Of a stretch of 64,000 nucleotides of DNA, positions 25,591-34,416 are shown piece after piece. Origin of the DNA: Brevibacillus_H ginsengisoli. Its GTDB lineage: Bacteria; Bacillota; Bacilli; Brevibacillales; Brevibacillaceae. The notes beneath the pieces were generated by a model. The model ran no database searches and was not told where the DNA came from. It saw only the letters and a program-made list of their open reading frames with translations. Each line of letters begins with the position of its first letter. The stretch's first letter is position 1. The position numbers and the translations under genes were made by a program. The stretch lies in assembly GCF_050113715.1 (NCBI RefSeq), contig NZ_JBNJQR010000013.1, positions 1 through 64,000 of the forward strand. Direction: 5' to 3'.

Positions 25591-25625
25591 AAAAAAACCG
25601 CCAGCACAACGTGCCAGCAGTTTTT
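25591..25625 (-). terminator. Terminator after the LolA-like gene
   Basis: On the minus strand CTGCTGGCAC pairs with GTGCTGGCGG (with three wobble pairs) around a 3-base loop, followed by seven T. Confidence 0.8.
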
Positions 25626-25641
25626 GATGGGTAAGCTTGCA

Positions 25642-26670
25642 TTATTTACCGCCTTGTCCGTACGTGGCTTTGGCCACTTTCACCATTTCTTCCTCCGGTA
25701 AGTCACCCGCTAGCGTAAATTCTACGCCGTCAAGCTCCCATGTGAGCGCTCGATAGTTCTCCGTGCTTTGCGTCAATACGCCAATGGTGAAATCGAGATT
25801 CATTGGCTCTCCATTTTCATAGGAGACGGTTGCCGCAGTTGGACGTGATTCGAGCAATTTGTAATTGTACGCCCCTTTATACTGTAAAACGATGGTCCGC
25901 TCACCATTCCGCTTAATTGGTTCAACTCCTACTTGATGAACACCTTCTGGCAGATAAGTTGGCTCAATGACGCCAAAATCTTTGTTCGGGTGTTTCTTGG
26001 CACTTCCCTGGGCAAGAGTAGGAATTGCGTTAATGGCGCTCGTCATGTTGCGATCCTTTTCAAACGCATCTTTATCAAAAGCTGGGTCAAACGTAAAATC
26101 ATTAAATTGGATTTCCACCAATTTGTTCATATTGTTATCCATAATTTCTGCCTTAGCCGGTTTAAAATCTTGCGTTAACCAGATTTTTTGTTTGGTAAGG
26201 GAGCGATTTCCGCTGTAGTTTGCTTTCACTTCAAAAACGTATTGCTTGTTATCCATTTTCAATTGACGTTCTGTGTCGTCTACAATACTTCTGACGAGCG
26301 TTTCATACAGATAAAGTGGTCCATTGTTTTCCGGCCAGCCGCTTTGGAAACGGAAGCTTTTGTTCAAATGCGGGGTCAGCACGAAGACACCTTCATCATT
26401 GCGCAAAATAATCTGGGTAATGTTCCGTTGTTTGGATGTGAGCGCCACCCGATAATTGGTTGGTTTGGCATACCAAACTTGAACATCATACTGCTGCGGT
26501 GTTGAACCAGTTTGCAAAGTAAGCACCGCACTCGTCTTATACCCCGTCATTTTGTTCAGGGTACTGCTCAAATCTCCTACTACATCTTCCGGCGACTTCT
26601 GTCCAAAGCAACCCCCTGTGAAAACGGAAAGGACAAGCAGTAGTGCTAACCATAAAGCTCCCCGTCTCAT
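25642..26670 (-). CDS. LolA-like outer-surface lipoprotein (YdcC type)
   Basis: Lipoprotein of 342 residues with the signal WLALLLVLSVFTGGC (Cys21). The mature part has a LolA-like curved sheet (YDVQVWYAKPTNYRVALTSKQ, IILRNDEGVFVLTP, IWLTQDFKPAKAEI) and a C-terminal half with VLQYKGAYNYKLLESRP. The ATG at 26670 follows GGAGGG by 8 bases. It corresponds in position to B. subtilis ydcC, between acpS and alr; related GerS proteins in clostridia act in germination. The role here is unknown. Confidence 0.88.
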   Translation of the reverse strand: MRRGALWLALLLVLSVFTGGCFGQKSPEDVVGDLSSTLNKMTGYKTSAVLTLQTGSTPQQYDVQVWYAKPTNYRVALTSKQRNITQIILRNDEGVFVLTPHLNKSFRFQSGWPENNGPLYLYETLVRSIVDDTERQLKMDNKQYVFEVKANYSGNRSLTKQKIWLTQDFKPAKAEIMDNNMNKLVEIQFNDFTFDPAFDKDAFEKDRNMTSAINAIPTLAQGSAKKHPNKDFGVIEPTYLPEGVHQVGVEPIKRNGERTIVLQYKGAYNYKLLESRPTAATVSYENGEPMNLDFTIGVLTQSTENYRALTWELDGVEFTLAGDLPEEEMVKVAKATYGQGGK

Positions 26671-26935
26671 CGTTATAACCCTCCTCATCTATTTTCGACA
26701 AAGAAGGGCGCCCTGTCTATTTCCTAGGAAATTTGTCAGGCTAAGTTCACAGCTCAGGAATCGTGTCATCACCTAAATCACCAAGTCTGTAAGAACATGT
26801 CGCAGGCCATAAGCTTGACTCAATATCGCTCGAACTGGAATCGAACCCAACACCTTCCTGTTCAAGATCAGGGTAGTCCCTCCTAATCTATGCGATATAT
26901 ACTTATGACCCTTCTCGTCCCAATATGCAGACAAG

Positions 26936-27319
26936 TTAAATTCGTTCGATCACCACATAAGCAATCGCAAACGTGCGGCTATGCGAAATCGTTAGATGGA
27001 TATTGCTTCGATCAGCAAGCGAATGCTCCGTAAGCACTCTCTGACTTAAAACGACAGTGGGTTTCCCCATCGAATCTGGGATAATCTCCATGTCTTGAAA
27101 GCTTAGCAGCCTTCCAATGCCTGTCCCTAAGGCTTTGGCTACCGCTTCCTTGGCTGCAAATCGACCCGCTACAAACTCGACGGTTCGCTCCGCCGATCGA
27201 TTGGCAAGATAAGTTTGTTCTCTTTCTGTGAGAATCCGATTCAAAAATGAGCCTTTTCGTTGGATTAAAGCAGCAATCCGATCAATTTCCACAATATCTG
27301 AACCTACCCCAATAATCAT
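26936..27319 (-). CDS. acpS: Holo-acyl-carrier-protein synthase
   Basis: Transfers 4'-phosphopantetheine from CoA to acyl carrier protein. The 127 residues contain the Mg-binding Asp in GVGSDIVEIDRI (Asp8) and the Glu in RFAAKEAVAKALGTG (near 58), plus the C-terminal HLTISHSRTFAIAYVV. AAGGAG precedes the ATG. It is upstream of the LolA-like gene with a 265-base gap, in the order acpS-ydcC-alr known from B. subtilis. Confidence 0.96.
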   Translation of the reverse strand: MIIGVGSDIVEIDRIAALIQRKGSFLNRILTEREQTYLANRSAERTVEFVAGRFAAKEAVAKALGTGIGRLLSFQDMEIIPDSMGKPTVVLSQRVLTEHSLADRSNIHLTISHSRTFAIAYVVIERI

Positions 27320-27394
27320 AGATACGACTCCTTCACCAAATAATTCCGGTAGTTCTTTATGTATACTGGCACGATACCATATGTCTTGAAAAAA

Positions 27395-27584
27395 AGAAAA
27401 GACTTCGTCCCTTTTCGCTCTGTGGAAGTTCGCAATGAAGTGGGAAAGTCCGCTCTTTCACTACGAAAGGGAGTCGCCAAACGCTTCGCGCCCCTAAAGG
27501 GGTTGGGTGGCGACTCTTATCCCTTTCTCCGTTCTTTCCCTCGGCATCACTTCCAAGGAGACTACAAGCGACGAAATCTTTTCT
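27395..27584 (-). repeat. Structured nested inverted-repeat element, copy C
   Basis: A 190-bp copy. The terminal stem (27395-27409 with 27570-27584) has one C-A opposition on the plus strand, which is G-U on the minus strand. Stems TGGAAGT/ACTTCCA and GAGTCGCCA/TGGCGACTC are intact, and the inner hairpin is CCCCT-AA-AGGGG. Relative to A and B it lacks about 27 bases, the CCCCC/GGGGG hairpin region near the right end. It lies between acpS and the spore protein gene. Confidence 0.85.
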
Positions 27585-27606
27585 TGGCGGGCTTACGCGA
27601 AAGGAT

Positions 27607-27644
27607 AAGTTGAATTACTTTACTACTGTAAAGCAATTGAACTT
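27607..27644. repeat. Hairpin flanking copy C, shared with copy A
   Basis: AAGTTGAATT and AATTGAACTT (one mismatch) enclose CTTTAC/GTAAAG. The sequence matches the hairpin at 13003-13046, and both lie 17-23 bases beyond the same end of the element. Confidence 0.55.
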
Positions 27645-27661
27645 TCGAGTATTAATTAGAA

Positions 27662-27684
27662 AACCCCCATGCTAGATGGGGGTT
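27662..27684 (-). terminator. Terminator of the spore protein gene
   Basis: AACCCCCAT (27662-27670) pairs perfectly with ATGGGGGTT (27676-27684) around a 5-base loop, and TTTTCTAATT follows on the minus strand. Confidence 0.85.
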
Positions 27685-27693
27685 CTCACTCGA

Positions 27694-27879
27694 TTACTCA
27701 GTTGCGTTGTTTTGTTGAGAAGCACGTGCAGCAGATTGTTGGTTTTGCTTACGAACCTGCGCTACGTTGGTCTCACTTGCAAATTCTGTAGCAGTGGATT
27801 GGCTAGCTGCGCGAGCTGCTGCGTTAGCTGATGCGTTAGCAGGAGTCGCTGCTGGGTTCATTTGATTGCTTTTCGCCAT
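27694..27879 (-). CDS. Gamma-type small acid-soluble spore protein
   Basis: Spore-core storage protein of 61 residues, rich in Ala, Asn, Gln and Ser. It contains TEFASETNVAQVRKQNQQS, where the GPR protease cuts gamma-type proteins (EFASET). Unlike SspE of B. subtilis it has one such repeat rather than two. GAGGAGGTG precedes the ATG, and a strong terminator follows. It is probably expressed in the forespore under sigma-G, though I could not assign the promoter. Confidence 0.9.
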   Translation of the reverse strand: MAKSNQMNPAATPANASANAAARAASQSTATEFASETNVAQVRKQNQQSAARASQQNNATE

Positions 27880-28022
27880 TTCAAAATCACCTCCTCGACA
27901 TTGCTGACCTTAATTTGTACAGCAACACCGAGTCGTATCCACACACTATTTTCCTGTTTTGCCAGTAAGTTAAAACATAATGATAAGCGCTACAGGGAAT
28001 TATTTAAAAGAAATTCTTGCAG

Positions 28023-28364
28023 TTAATTGGCGACAACCGAAACAGTTTGTTCTCGTAAACGTTCTACGTACTGTTTGAATGTGGGCAGCTGTTGCAGAAT
28101 TTGGGCAACAACCGGTGTGCTTTCCGCATTAATGGAATAGAACACCCATGCTCCTTTGCGTGTTTCTTTTACTAGACCGTGCGAACGCAGTTTGGCAAGA
28201 TGTTGGGACACTGATGGTTGCGACGCCTGCAAGATTTCCACAAGATCTCGTACACACATGGACTGAACATAAAGTAAAGCCATAATGGTGAGACGCGTTT
28301 TATCTCCCAATAGTTTAAATATATCGGCCATGTACAAGATTTGCATCATATCCGTGGGTTCCAT
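28023..28364 (-). CDS. ArsR-family transcriptional regulator
   Basis: Winged-helix repressor of 113 residues. The family pattern is visible: LLGDKTRLTIMALL, then the recognition helix QASQPSVSQHLAKLRSHGLV and the wing TRKGAWVFYSI. One Cys is present (SMCVRDLVEIL) rather than the CxC pair of arsenic sensors, so the ligand may not be a metal. It lies 95 bases downstream of the GMC dehydrogenase gene on the same strand. That gap has a palindromic AGTATACT that may be its promoter or operator. Confidence 0.88.
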   Translation of the reverse strand: MEPTDMMQILYMADIFKLLGDKTRLTIMALLYVQSMCVRDLVEILQASQPSVSQHLAKLRSHGLVKETRKGAWVFYSINAESTPVVAQILQQLPTFKQYVERLREQTVSVVAN

Positions 28365-28459
28365 CTTTACCCCGCCTTTGCTTTTGTTTATACGCTAATC
28401 AGTATACTATAGGTATCACAAATGCTTCAATAGATGCCGATTTTTGGCGGGGTATGCAT

Positions 28460-30097
28460 TCATAGGGTCTGCTGCTTGAAGGATGATACGATGTGATCGG
28501 CCGTTCTTGCCGCCAAGGCCATGACGGTGTTGGTCGGATTACTTCCCGACGAGGTGACGAAAATACTAGCCCCCGCTAGATACAAGTTTGGAATATCATG
28601 ACTTTGACCGAATGAATTGACGACTGACGATCTCGGATCATTCCCCATGCGACACCCTCCCATCAGATGAGCCGTATCATCTACAACATGGGCAGGTTTT
28701 CCCCCCATTGCATGGATTAATTCATTCATCTGGTCAATTGCATGAGCAATCAGCTTGCGATCATTCTCTCCGTAAGTAAAGGTTACTTTGGCGCGCGGAA
28801 TGCCGTACTCGTCCTTCTCGTTGGTAAGCGTAACATCGTTGGCCGGATTCGGAAGCACTTCCCCTACCAGCGTAATCCGAGCATATTGGTTGTAATCCAA
28901 CATCGCTTCCCGCAGTTCTTTTCCCCATAGCATTTTCCCGTCCATCCGTTGGCTAGCGATGCCTGTCGCTATAGCAACGGGCCTGGATCCATGAGCGCTC
29001 AGTGTATACCCTCTGGCAAATCCCCGCTTTTGGTCTGTCTCATAAAAATGCTGAGTCAAGGCCAAAACGGGAGTTCCTTTATAAATACGGACTTCATCCG
29101 ATAAAATTCCATAAACATCCTGACTGCTGTGAGGCATGATCGCTTTTCCCACCCAGCCGCTGGAGTTGGCCAGTCCATTTGGAAAATGAGGAGTGGCTGA
29201 ATGCAACAAGAGCCTTGGAGTCTCCACAACGAAGCCTGCCAGGATAAAAACCTGCGCCGTTTGTCTATAGGTCGTGTCGCCATGACGAAATACGACAGAA
29301 GTAATTTTGCTTCCATCGGTTTCAAGTAAAGTCACCATACAATCCGATAAGATCTCTGCGCCGTGTTCAATCGCTTTGGGGATATGGTGGATAAGCCCGC
29401 TATACTTGGCGTTGGGCATACAGCCTTGATTACAGAAACCGCGATTAATACATGGTGGACGACCATCAAAAGGCGCCGACAAAATCGCTAACGGAGCTAC
29501 GACACTGTCATAGCCAAGTTTCTCGCAGGCTTCACGAAACAATTGCGAATTGGCACTGATCGGCTCGCGCACAGGATAGGGGTAAGGGCCGTTGAAAGAA
29601 CCCCACGGAAAATGGTCAGGACCAGAAACCGCAATATCCTTCTCAATCTTGTCGTAATAGGGAGCCAAATCCTCATAACGAATCGGCCAATCCTCGCCTA
29701 CACCGTCTACTGTATGCGTCATAAAGTCACTCTCGTGAAACCGCAAAAAGACGCCGGTAAAATGAACCGTACCTCCCCCTACACCCCTTCCTGAATTGTT
29801 ATGCCCCATAGACAAGGGATTATCGCCAGCCACAATCCGCGTATCCTGCCAAGCTAGATTACGCGTGGCAAGCTCGTCACTTGCGAAGTCCGTTTGCGGA
29901 TTCCAGAATGGACCTGCTTCAATCACGACAACCTTCAAACCGGCTTTGGCCAATTCGAAGGCCAGGACACCACCCGCCGCACCCGCTCCGACAATACATA
30001 CATCTGCCCCGTCCGCGTATTTCCGCTTGTCCAATTGATTGGAGCGATGCCCCGCATAGTGAAGGCTATGATGCGTGACACGATCATGATTTTCCAT
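28460..30097 (-). CDS. GMC family FAD-dependent dehydrogenase
   Basis: Flavoprotein of 545 residues resembling the large subunit of gluconate 2-dehydrogenase and related alcohol or polyol dehydrogenases. The FAD-binding GAGAAG is at 37-42 within VCIVGAGAAGGVLAFELA. Near 85-95 comes RGVGGGTVHFTGVFLR, and the C-terminus has the HLMGGCRMG and SNPTNTVMALAART motifs. There is no signal peptide; a Tat signal would be expected on the partner subunit but is not obvious there. It overlaps the upstream subunit-3-like gene by 14 bases. Substrate unknown. Confidence 0.9.
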   Translation of the reverse strand: MENHDRVTHHSLHYAGHRSNQLDKRKYADGADVCIVGAGAAGGVLAFELAKAGLKVVVIEAGPFWNPQTDFASDELATRNLAWQDTRIVAGDNPLSMGHNNSGRGVGGGTVHFTGVFLRFHESDFMTHTVDGVGEDWPIRYEDLAPYYDKIEKDIAVSGPDHFPWGSFNGPYPYPVREPISANSQLFREACEKLGYDSVVAPLAILSAPFDGRPPCINRGFCNQGCMPNAKYSGLIHHIPKAIEHGAEILSDCMVTLLETDGSKITSVVFRHGDTTYRQTAQVFILAGFVVETPRLLLHSATPHFPNGLANSSGWVGKAIMPHSSQDVYGILSDEVRIYKGTPVLALTQHFYETDQKRGFARGYTLSAHGSRPVAIATGIASQRMDGKMLWGKELREAMLDYNQYARITLVGEVLPNPANDVTLTNEKDEYGIPRAKVTFTYGENDRKLIAHAIDQMNELIHAMGGKPAHVVDDTAHLMGGCRMGNDPRSSVVNSFGQSHDIPNLYLAGASIFVTSSGSNPTNTVMALAARTADHIVSSFKQQTL

Positions 30098-30650
30098 TCT
30101 TTTTCGCCTCCCAAGGGTCTACCAAACCTTTCTCAACTCGAACGTACCCTCGTGGGTATGCAGGCCCTCCGTAGCCAATATCGGACCAAACAATCGGATG
30201 AGAGTAGTAGGCTTCCACGACCTTCTTTAAAAGCTTCTTGAAAAATTCGGGGTACTCTTGTTCCGTTGCCCGGAGCACCTCTGTTTGTTGATCCCATTTC
30301 AACGTGACAAAATTCGTTCCATACGCTTGATGACTAAGCAGCTCCATCCTGCCGAGCCCATCCCGGAAGAGTGCTTTCTGCACAAGGACGTCCTGTTTAC
30401 GCTGACTCTCGCCAATTTCACTCGCCAGGGATTCGTCCAGATGCTGCAAGACATAGGTTGTGACCTCCAACCGCTGATCATCTACAAGCAAATAGATCGC
30501 AGCCTGTAACGTCATCGCTTCTTCACTGTTGAGATACTGATAGATCACTTGTGGTGTTTTTCGTTTCATTACGATAGAACGTGTATGCTCATCCCATTCC
30601 TGATGTTCTTCCCAGACGTCATAGCCAGGATATTGACTCTCTCTCGACAT
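30084..30650 (-). CDS. Gluconate 2-dehydrogenase subunit 3-like protein
   Basis: The 188-residue protein fits the small subunit family found with GMC dehydrogenases. It shows the helical QAAIYLLVDDQRLEVTTYVLQHLDESLA segment and a long helix LLKKVVEAYYSHPIVW, ending YVRVEKGLVDPW. It has no Tat or Sec signal; the N-terminus (SQYPGYDVWEEHQEWDE) is acidic. It overlaps the dehydrogenase and starts 3 bases after the small membrane-protein gene, so the three genes form one unit. Confidence 0.8.
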   Translation of the reverse strand: MSRESQYPGYDVWEEHQEWDEHTRSIVMKRKTPQVIYQYLNSEEAMTLQAAIYLLVDDQRLEVTTYVLQHLDESLASEIGESQRKQDVLVQKALFRDGLGRMELLSHQAYGTNFVTLKWDQQTEVLRATEQEYPEFFKKLLKKVVEAYYSHPIVWSDIGYGGPAYPRGYVRVEKGLVDPWEAKKNGKS

Positions 30651-30653
30651 AAG

Positions 30654-31046
30654 CTACCTCCAATAAAGCGCGAGTAGGCCGACTGCGCCGATTGCCGTAA
30701 TTAAGGTCGGAAGTATAATAGGCGGACCCACAAGAAAGTTCTGCCTCTGGGAATATCCCCCAACCCGCTGCCTTACACCGACCGTGTGCCGATAAGCGCC
30801 GAATCCCCCCGCAAAAACCGATACCCACATCAAAATGGTAAACAAGACCTTCATCCACGTGACCGGGTAAAAGGCAAGCAACAGGGAAACAACTCCATCA
30901 ACCGGCGTCGCCAGTACGGGAATCCACATCGACCAATGGTGGAAATTTTGCCGGGAATGAAACATGGTCACCTGAACAAAAATTAATAGAAACGCTAACC
31001 CTACAAACAAAAGCAAAACTCTTTCCAAAGGCCAGCCAACCCACAT
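30654..31046 (-). CDS. Small membrane protein of the GMC dehydrogenase operon
   Basis: A 130-residue protein with four hydrophobic segments (near 10-27, 45-60, 65-85, 107-127). His residues in the first loop (FHSRQNFHHW) could bind haem or metal. It starts at ATG 31046, 8 bases behind GGAGG; the longer start adds five residues. As first gene of the operon it may anchor the dehydrogenase or pass electrons to the quinone pool, but that is inference from position only. Confidence 0.75.
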   Translation of the reverse strand: MWVGWPLERVLLLFVGLAFLLIFVQVTMFHSRQNFHHWSMWIPVLATPVDGVVSLLLAFYPVTWMKVLFTILMWVSVFAGGFGAYRHTVGVRQRVGGYSQRQNFLVGPPIILPTLITAIGAVGLLALYWR

Positions 31047-31120
31047 AATACGTACCTCCATTGAACATGGATTCTATTACCTAATCCAATTGTTTCCTTA
31101 CCGAGAGGGGTCTCATACAT

Positions 31121-31154
31121 AAAAAACTCCCCCTTCCATGAAGAAAGGGAGAGT
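31121..31154 (-). terminator. pstB1 terminator
   Basis: On the minus strand CTCTCCCTTTC pairs with GAAGGGGGAG around a short loop, followed by TTTTTTATG. Confidence 0.8.
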
Positions 31155-31173
31155 AAATCGCTTGTTCATGCTA

Positions 31174-31926
31174 TTATCCGAATCGACCCGTAATGTAATC
31201 CTCTGTTCGCTTGTCGCATGGGTTCTGGAAGATCACTGGAGTCGCATCATACTCAACAAGGTCACCGTTTAAGAAGAAGGCCGTTTTATCAGAGATCCGC
31301 GCGGCTTGCTGCATATTATGAGTGACAATCACAATCGTATAGGATGTTTTCAGTTCATCAAGAAGCTCTTCGATTTTGGCTGTAGAAATCGGATCAAGCG
31401 CGGAGGTTGGTTCATCCATGAGAATGATCTTGGGTTGAACGGCCAGCGCTCGCGCTATACAGAGACGCTGTTGTTGTCCACCTGACAAGCCATGTGCGGG
31501 TTTTTTCAACACGTCTTTCACCTCATCCCACAATGCGGAGGACTTGAGGCTTGTTTCCACGAGCTCATCCAATGTGGTTCGATTGGTTATGCCATGAAGT
31601 TTAGGGCCGTACGCTATATTTTCATAGATGCTTTTGGGAAACGGGTTAGGCTGCTGAAAAACCATCCCAATATTTTTGCGAAGCTCTTCCACTTCTATCT
31701 TCGAATCATAGATATCTTGTCCGTTTACTTGCACGCTGCCTGTAATTCGCACATTGGGAATCGTATCATTCATTCGGTTCAAGGTCCGTAAAAAGGTAGA
31801 TTTACCGCAACCAGAAGGTCCAATTAAAGCCGTAATGCTATTTTCTTGCATATCCATACTAATATTCAGCAGGGCATGGTGTTTGCCATAGTAGAGGTTG
31901 AGATCACGAACGTCTATGATGTTCAC
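31174..31926 (-). CDS. pstB: Phosphate ABC transporter ATPase PstB (copy 1, detached)
   Basis: ATPase of the high-affinity phosphate importer, 250 residues. Walker A is GPSGCGKSTFLR, the signature LSGGQQQRLCIARAL, and Walker B IILMDEPTSALDPIST. The start is GTG at 31926 behind GGGGAG. It is not next to the pst operon: a chemoreceptor gene on the opposite strand lies between them. It shares the general features of the second PstB (34417) but is not identical. Possible PHO repeats stand upstream. Confidence 0.95.
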   Translation of the reverse strand: MNIIDVRDLNLYYGKHHALLNISMDMQENSITALIGPSGCGKSTFLRTLNRMNDTIPNVRITGSVQVNGQDIYDSKIEVEELRKNIGMVFQQPNPFPKSIYENIAYGPKLHGITNRTTLDELVETSLKSSALWDEVKDVLKKPAHGLSGGQQQRLCIARALAVQPKIILMDEPTSALDPISTAKIEELLDELKTSYTIVIVTHNMQQAARISDKTAFFLNGDLVEYDATPVIFQNPCDKRTEDYITGRFG

Positions 31927-32132
31927 TAGAAGGACTCCCCTTTATCCAACAGACTTGAGAAACCTCCCGACGATGGGCCGGGGCGTAATTTATGTGTATC
32001 AATTCGTCCAGATGTGGATCAAATCAGCATACTCAAAACAATTTATCATGTTTACAATATCAGGTGAATGTTGTGATTCTGTTTATGTTTTGTAAAGTTT
32101 AGATGAAATCAAAATAAGTCATTCACCCTTAT

Positions 32133-32160
32133 TATTTAGCTAATGTAAACTTTATTTAAA
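32133..32160 (-). promoter_or_regulatory. Candidate PHO repeats upstream of pstB1
   Basis: On the minus strand TTTAAA, TTTACA and TAAATA start exactly 11 bases apart (32160, 32149, 32138), the spacing of PhoP-binding repeats. The match is weaker than at pstS and I see no clear -10 at the right distance. The 314-base gap 31927-32240 holds little else except AT-rich DNA and the two divergent gene starts. Confidence 0.4.
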
Positions 32161-32240
32161 GATTTTGCCAATTGTATCGACTCCCTCTACAGCCAAACTT
32201 ACAATAGACCTGTGTTTAGGAAGACAGAGGAGTGTTGAAA

Positions 32241-34274
32241 TTGAAGAAGAGATTCACCAAACGAAATCGTTCCATCTTGCTTCGTCTATTCTTTGGTATA
32301 TCTTCAATTGTATTGGTCATGATGATCATCATGGCAGCAAGTATTGGCTATGAGGCCAAAACCATCGTGGATCAAAAAACACAAAACTTGCTTGCCCAAG
32401 CCACGACAAGTTCCATTCAAGCCGTTAATTCCCGCTTAGATTCTATTCTTTCTTCTTTAAATACATATACAATGATTGCCAAGCATAATACGATCACCAA
32501 TGGACAAGCCTTTGATATTTTTACGGATATTGTAAACCAAAACAAAGATATATCCGAAATTCAATACGCGACCATCGATGGTAAATATATTACGTACCCG
32601 GGGTCACCTACGGATAGTAATTATGACCCGCGTAATACAGACTGGTACAAGGGTGCAATTGAGTCGAAAGGAGCCTATATCTCCGACGTCTTCCGCTTTT
32701 CCCAAACAGAGTTCCCCAAGATCGCGATCTCTATCCCGGTGTATACAGAAGATGAACAGATCAAAGGTGTCGTGGTTTCCTTCGTATCTGTATCCAAACT
32801 AAGTGAGTTCATTAAATCCATTCATATTGGTGAGACTGGATACGTTTTTGTAGTCGACCAAAAAGGAAACCTTATCGCTCACCCTAACCAACAATATGTA
32901 TTATCCAATCCATCCTTAAAGGATCTAAATATTGTACGTGATGTGATAGCTGGACATTCCGGAATCGGACAGATGGAACAGCAGAATACATCGTATACAT
33001 CAGCCTATGACTTCAATCCCAAGCTCCGATGGGGATTCCTCGTCGCACAGGCAGATTCGGAAGCGAAAAAAGACATATATAAGCTGCAATCCGTTACGCT
33101 TGTCGTCTCCGTGCTTAGTTTGGTACTCCTCTCTACCGTACTCTGGCTTTATGTTCGAAAAATGGTCGTTCCGATCAAAGAAGTCCAGCAAAAAATTGAG
33201 AAATTCAGCGAGGGAGATCTGACACAAACGATCTGCGTCCAGACACAAGATGAAATTCAGCATTTGGCGGAAAGCTTCAATGGAATGAGTCAAAAGCTCT
33301 CCCATATCATTACTCGTATCTCCTGTGTCATCAACAATGTCAAATCCATCGCCCAGAACGTCTCGACAAGTTCTCAGATTACGTTCGCCACACAGATGAA
33401 TGTTGTCTCGATGACGGATCATCTGGCATCGGAAATTGAAGTACAACGAGAGCAAATGAACCAAATTCGTACCACAGTAGATGAGATCACCAACGAAATA
33501 AGCACCATAAAAGAAAACATCGATGAAGCGTCCCGCCTTGGAGATGAAGCTCAAAACCAAACCTTGCAAGCGACGGAAGCCGTGAATCACTTACAGAAGG
33601 ATATGGGAAGAATCGTGGATGACATGCAGTCTTCCCATCTCGCGTTCGCTGATCTCAATCAAAGTATTCAAGCGGTTACGCTTATTCTTTCTACCATCAT
33701 CACGATCTCCAAGCGAACCAAGCTCCTCTCCCTTAACGCTCGAATCGAGGCGTCCCGAGCTGGCCAACACGGTCTGGGGTTCGGTGTGGTCGCAGACGAA
33801 ATTCGAGCTCTATCGGAGCAAACAGAACTTGCGACATCCGAAATCGAGCAAGTTTTGAATCAAGTTCAAGATAAATTACAGACTGTGGCCACCCGACTAA
33901 CACAAACCGATAAGGCCTCCGTTGAAGGAATTGAAACATTAGACTCTACTATTGATATTTTCTCCAAGATTGTGAACAGGACGCAGGAGTTGCGTCAAAG
34001 GTTGCAAGTTATCGAGCAATTCTCCCAGTCCATTAATACGCAGAGCCTTGTGATAAAAGAAGATGTAGGCAATCTGTACAATTCGTATGAAAATGTGTTC
34101 ACGGGCTTCCAGCAGGCGGTTGCCTCTACCCAAGAAAGCGCCACAATCTCTCAACAGTTCTCCGATGATTCCAAAGAGTTAATAGAGCTTGTCGAAGGAT
34201 TGGAGTCAGAGATTTCCTACTTTCAGCTGCGCGATGAAAACCCAGCCCTCTTGGGAGACGGAAACGCAATTTAA
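32241..34274 (+). CDS. Methyl-accepting chemotaxis protein
   Basis: Membrane chemoreceptor of 677 residues from TTG 32241, 8 bases behind GAGGAG (GTG 32232 is the upstream alternative). A membrane helix (about 11-35) precedes a dCache-type sensor (about 36-280) with a YDPRNTDWYKGAI motif, where the Arg that marks amino-acid sensors appears replaced by Thr. A second helix (about 283-303), a HAMP domain (VVPIKEVQQKIEKFSEGDLT) and the signalling coiled coil follow. The tip reads LLSLNARIEASRAGQHGLGFGVVADEIRALSEQT, somewhat divergent from the usual NAAIEAARAGE. It lies between two pstB genes. Confidence 0.93.
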   Translation: MKKRFTKRNRSILLRLFFGISSIVLVMMIIMAASIGYEAKTIVDQKTQNLLAQATTSSIQAVNSRLDSILSSLNTYTMIAKHNTITNGQAFDIFTDIVNQNKDISEIQYATIDGKYITYPGSPTDSNYDPRNTDWYKGAIESKGAYISDVFRFSQTEFPKIAISIPVYTEDEQIKGVVVSFVSVSKLSEFIKSIHIGETGYVFVVDQKGNLIAHPNQQYVLSNPSLKDLNIVRDVIAGHSGIGQMEQQNTSYTSAYDFNPKLRWGFLVAQADSEAKKDIYKLQSVTLVVSVLSLVLLSTVLWLYVRKMVVPIKEVQQKIEKFSEGDLTQTICVQTQDEIQHLAESFNGMSQKLSHIITRISCVINNVKSIAQNVSTSSQITFATQMNVVSMTDHLASEIEVQREQMNQIRTTVDEITNEISTIKENIDEASRLGDEAQNQTLQATEAVNHLQKDMGRIVDDMQSSHLAFADLNQSIQAVTLILSTIITISKRTKLLSLNARIEASRAGQHGLGFGVVADEIRALSEQTELATSEIEQVLNQVQDKLQTVATRLTQTDKASVEGIETLDSTIDIFSKIVNRTQELRQRLQVIEQFSQSINTQSLVIKEDVGNLYNSYENVFTGFQQAVASTQESATISQQFSDDSKELIELVEGLESEISYFQLRDENPALLGDGNAI

Positions 34275-34346
34275 GCAGGCTGGCGAGAAGCACCTGCTGG
34301 TCATCCGCTGGCCGGCTGCTCACCTTGCTGCTCGTTTACAAACGAA

Positions 34347-34383
34347 AAGACCCTTGTGCTTCGTGATCAAGCACAAGGGTCTT
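34347..34383 (-). terminator. Terminator between pstB2 and the chemoreceptor gene
   Basis: A perfect 15-bp stem (34347-34361 with 34369-34383) and 7-base loop. It lies between convergent genes, and TTTTCG follows on the minus strand, so it mainly serves pstB2. Confidence 0.8.
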
Positions 34384-34416
34384 CGCTTTATCGGACATGT
34401 TAGTCGGGGCATGAGA

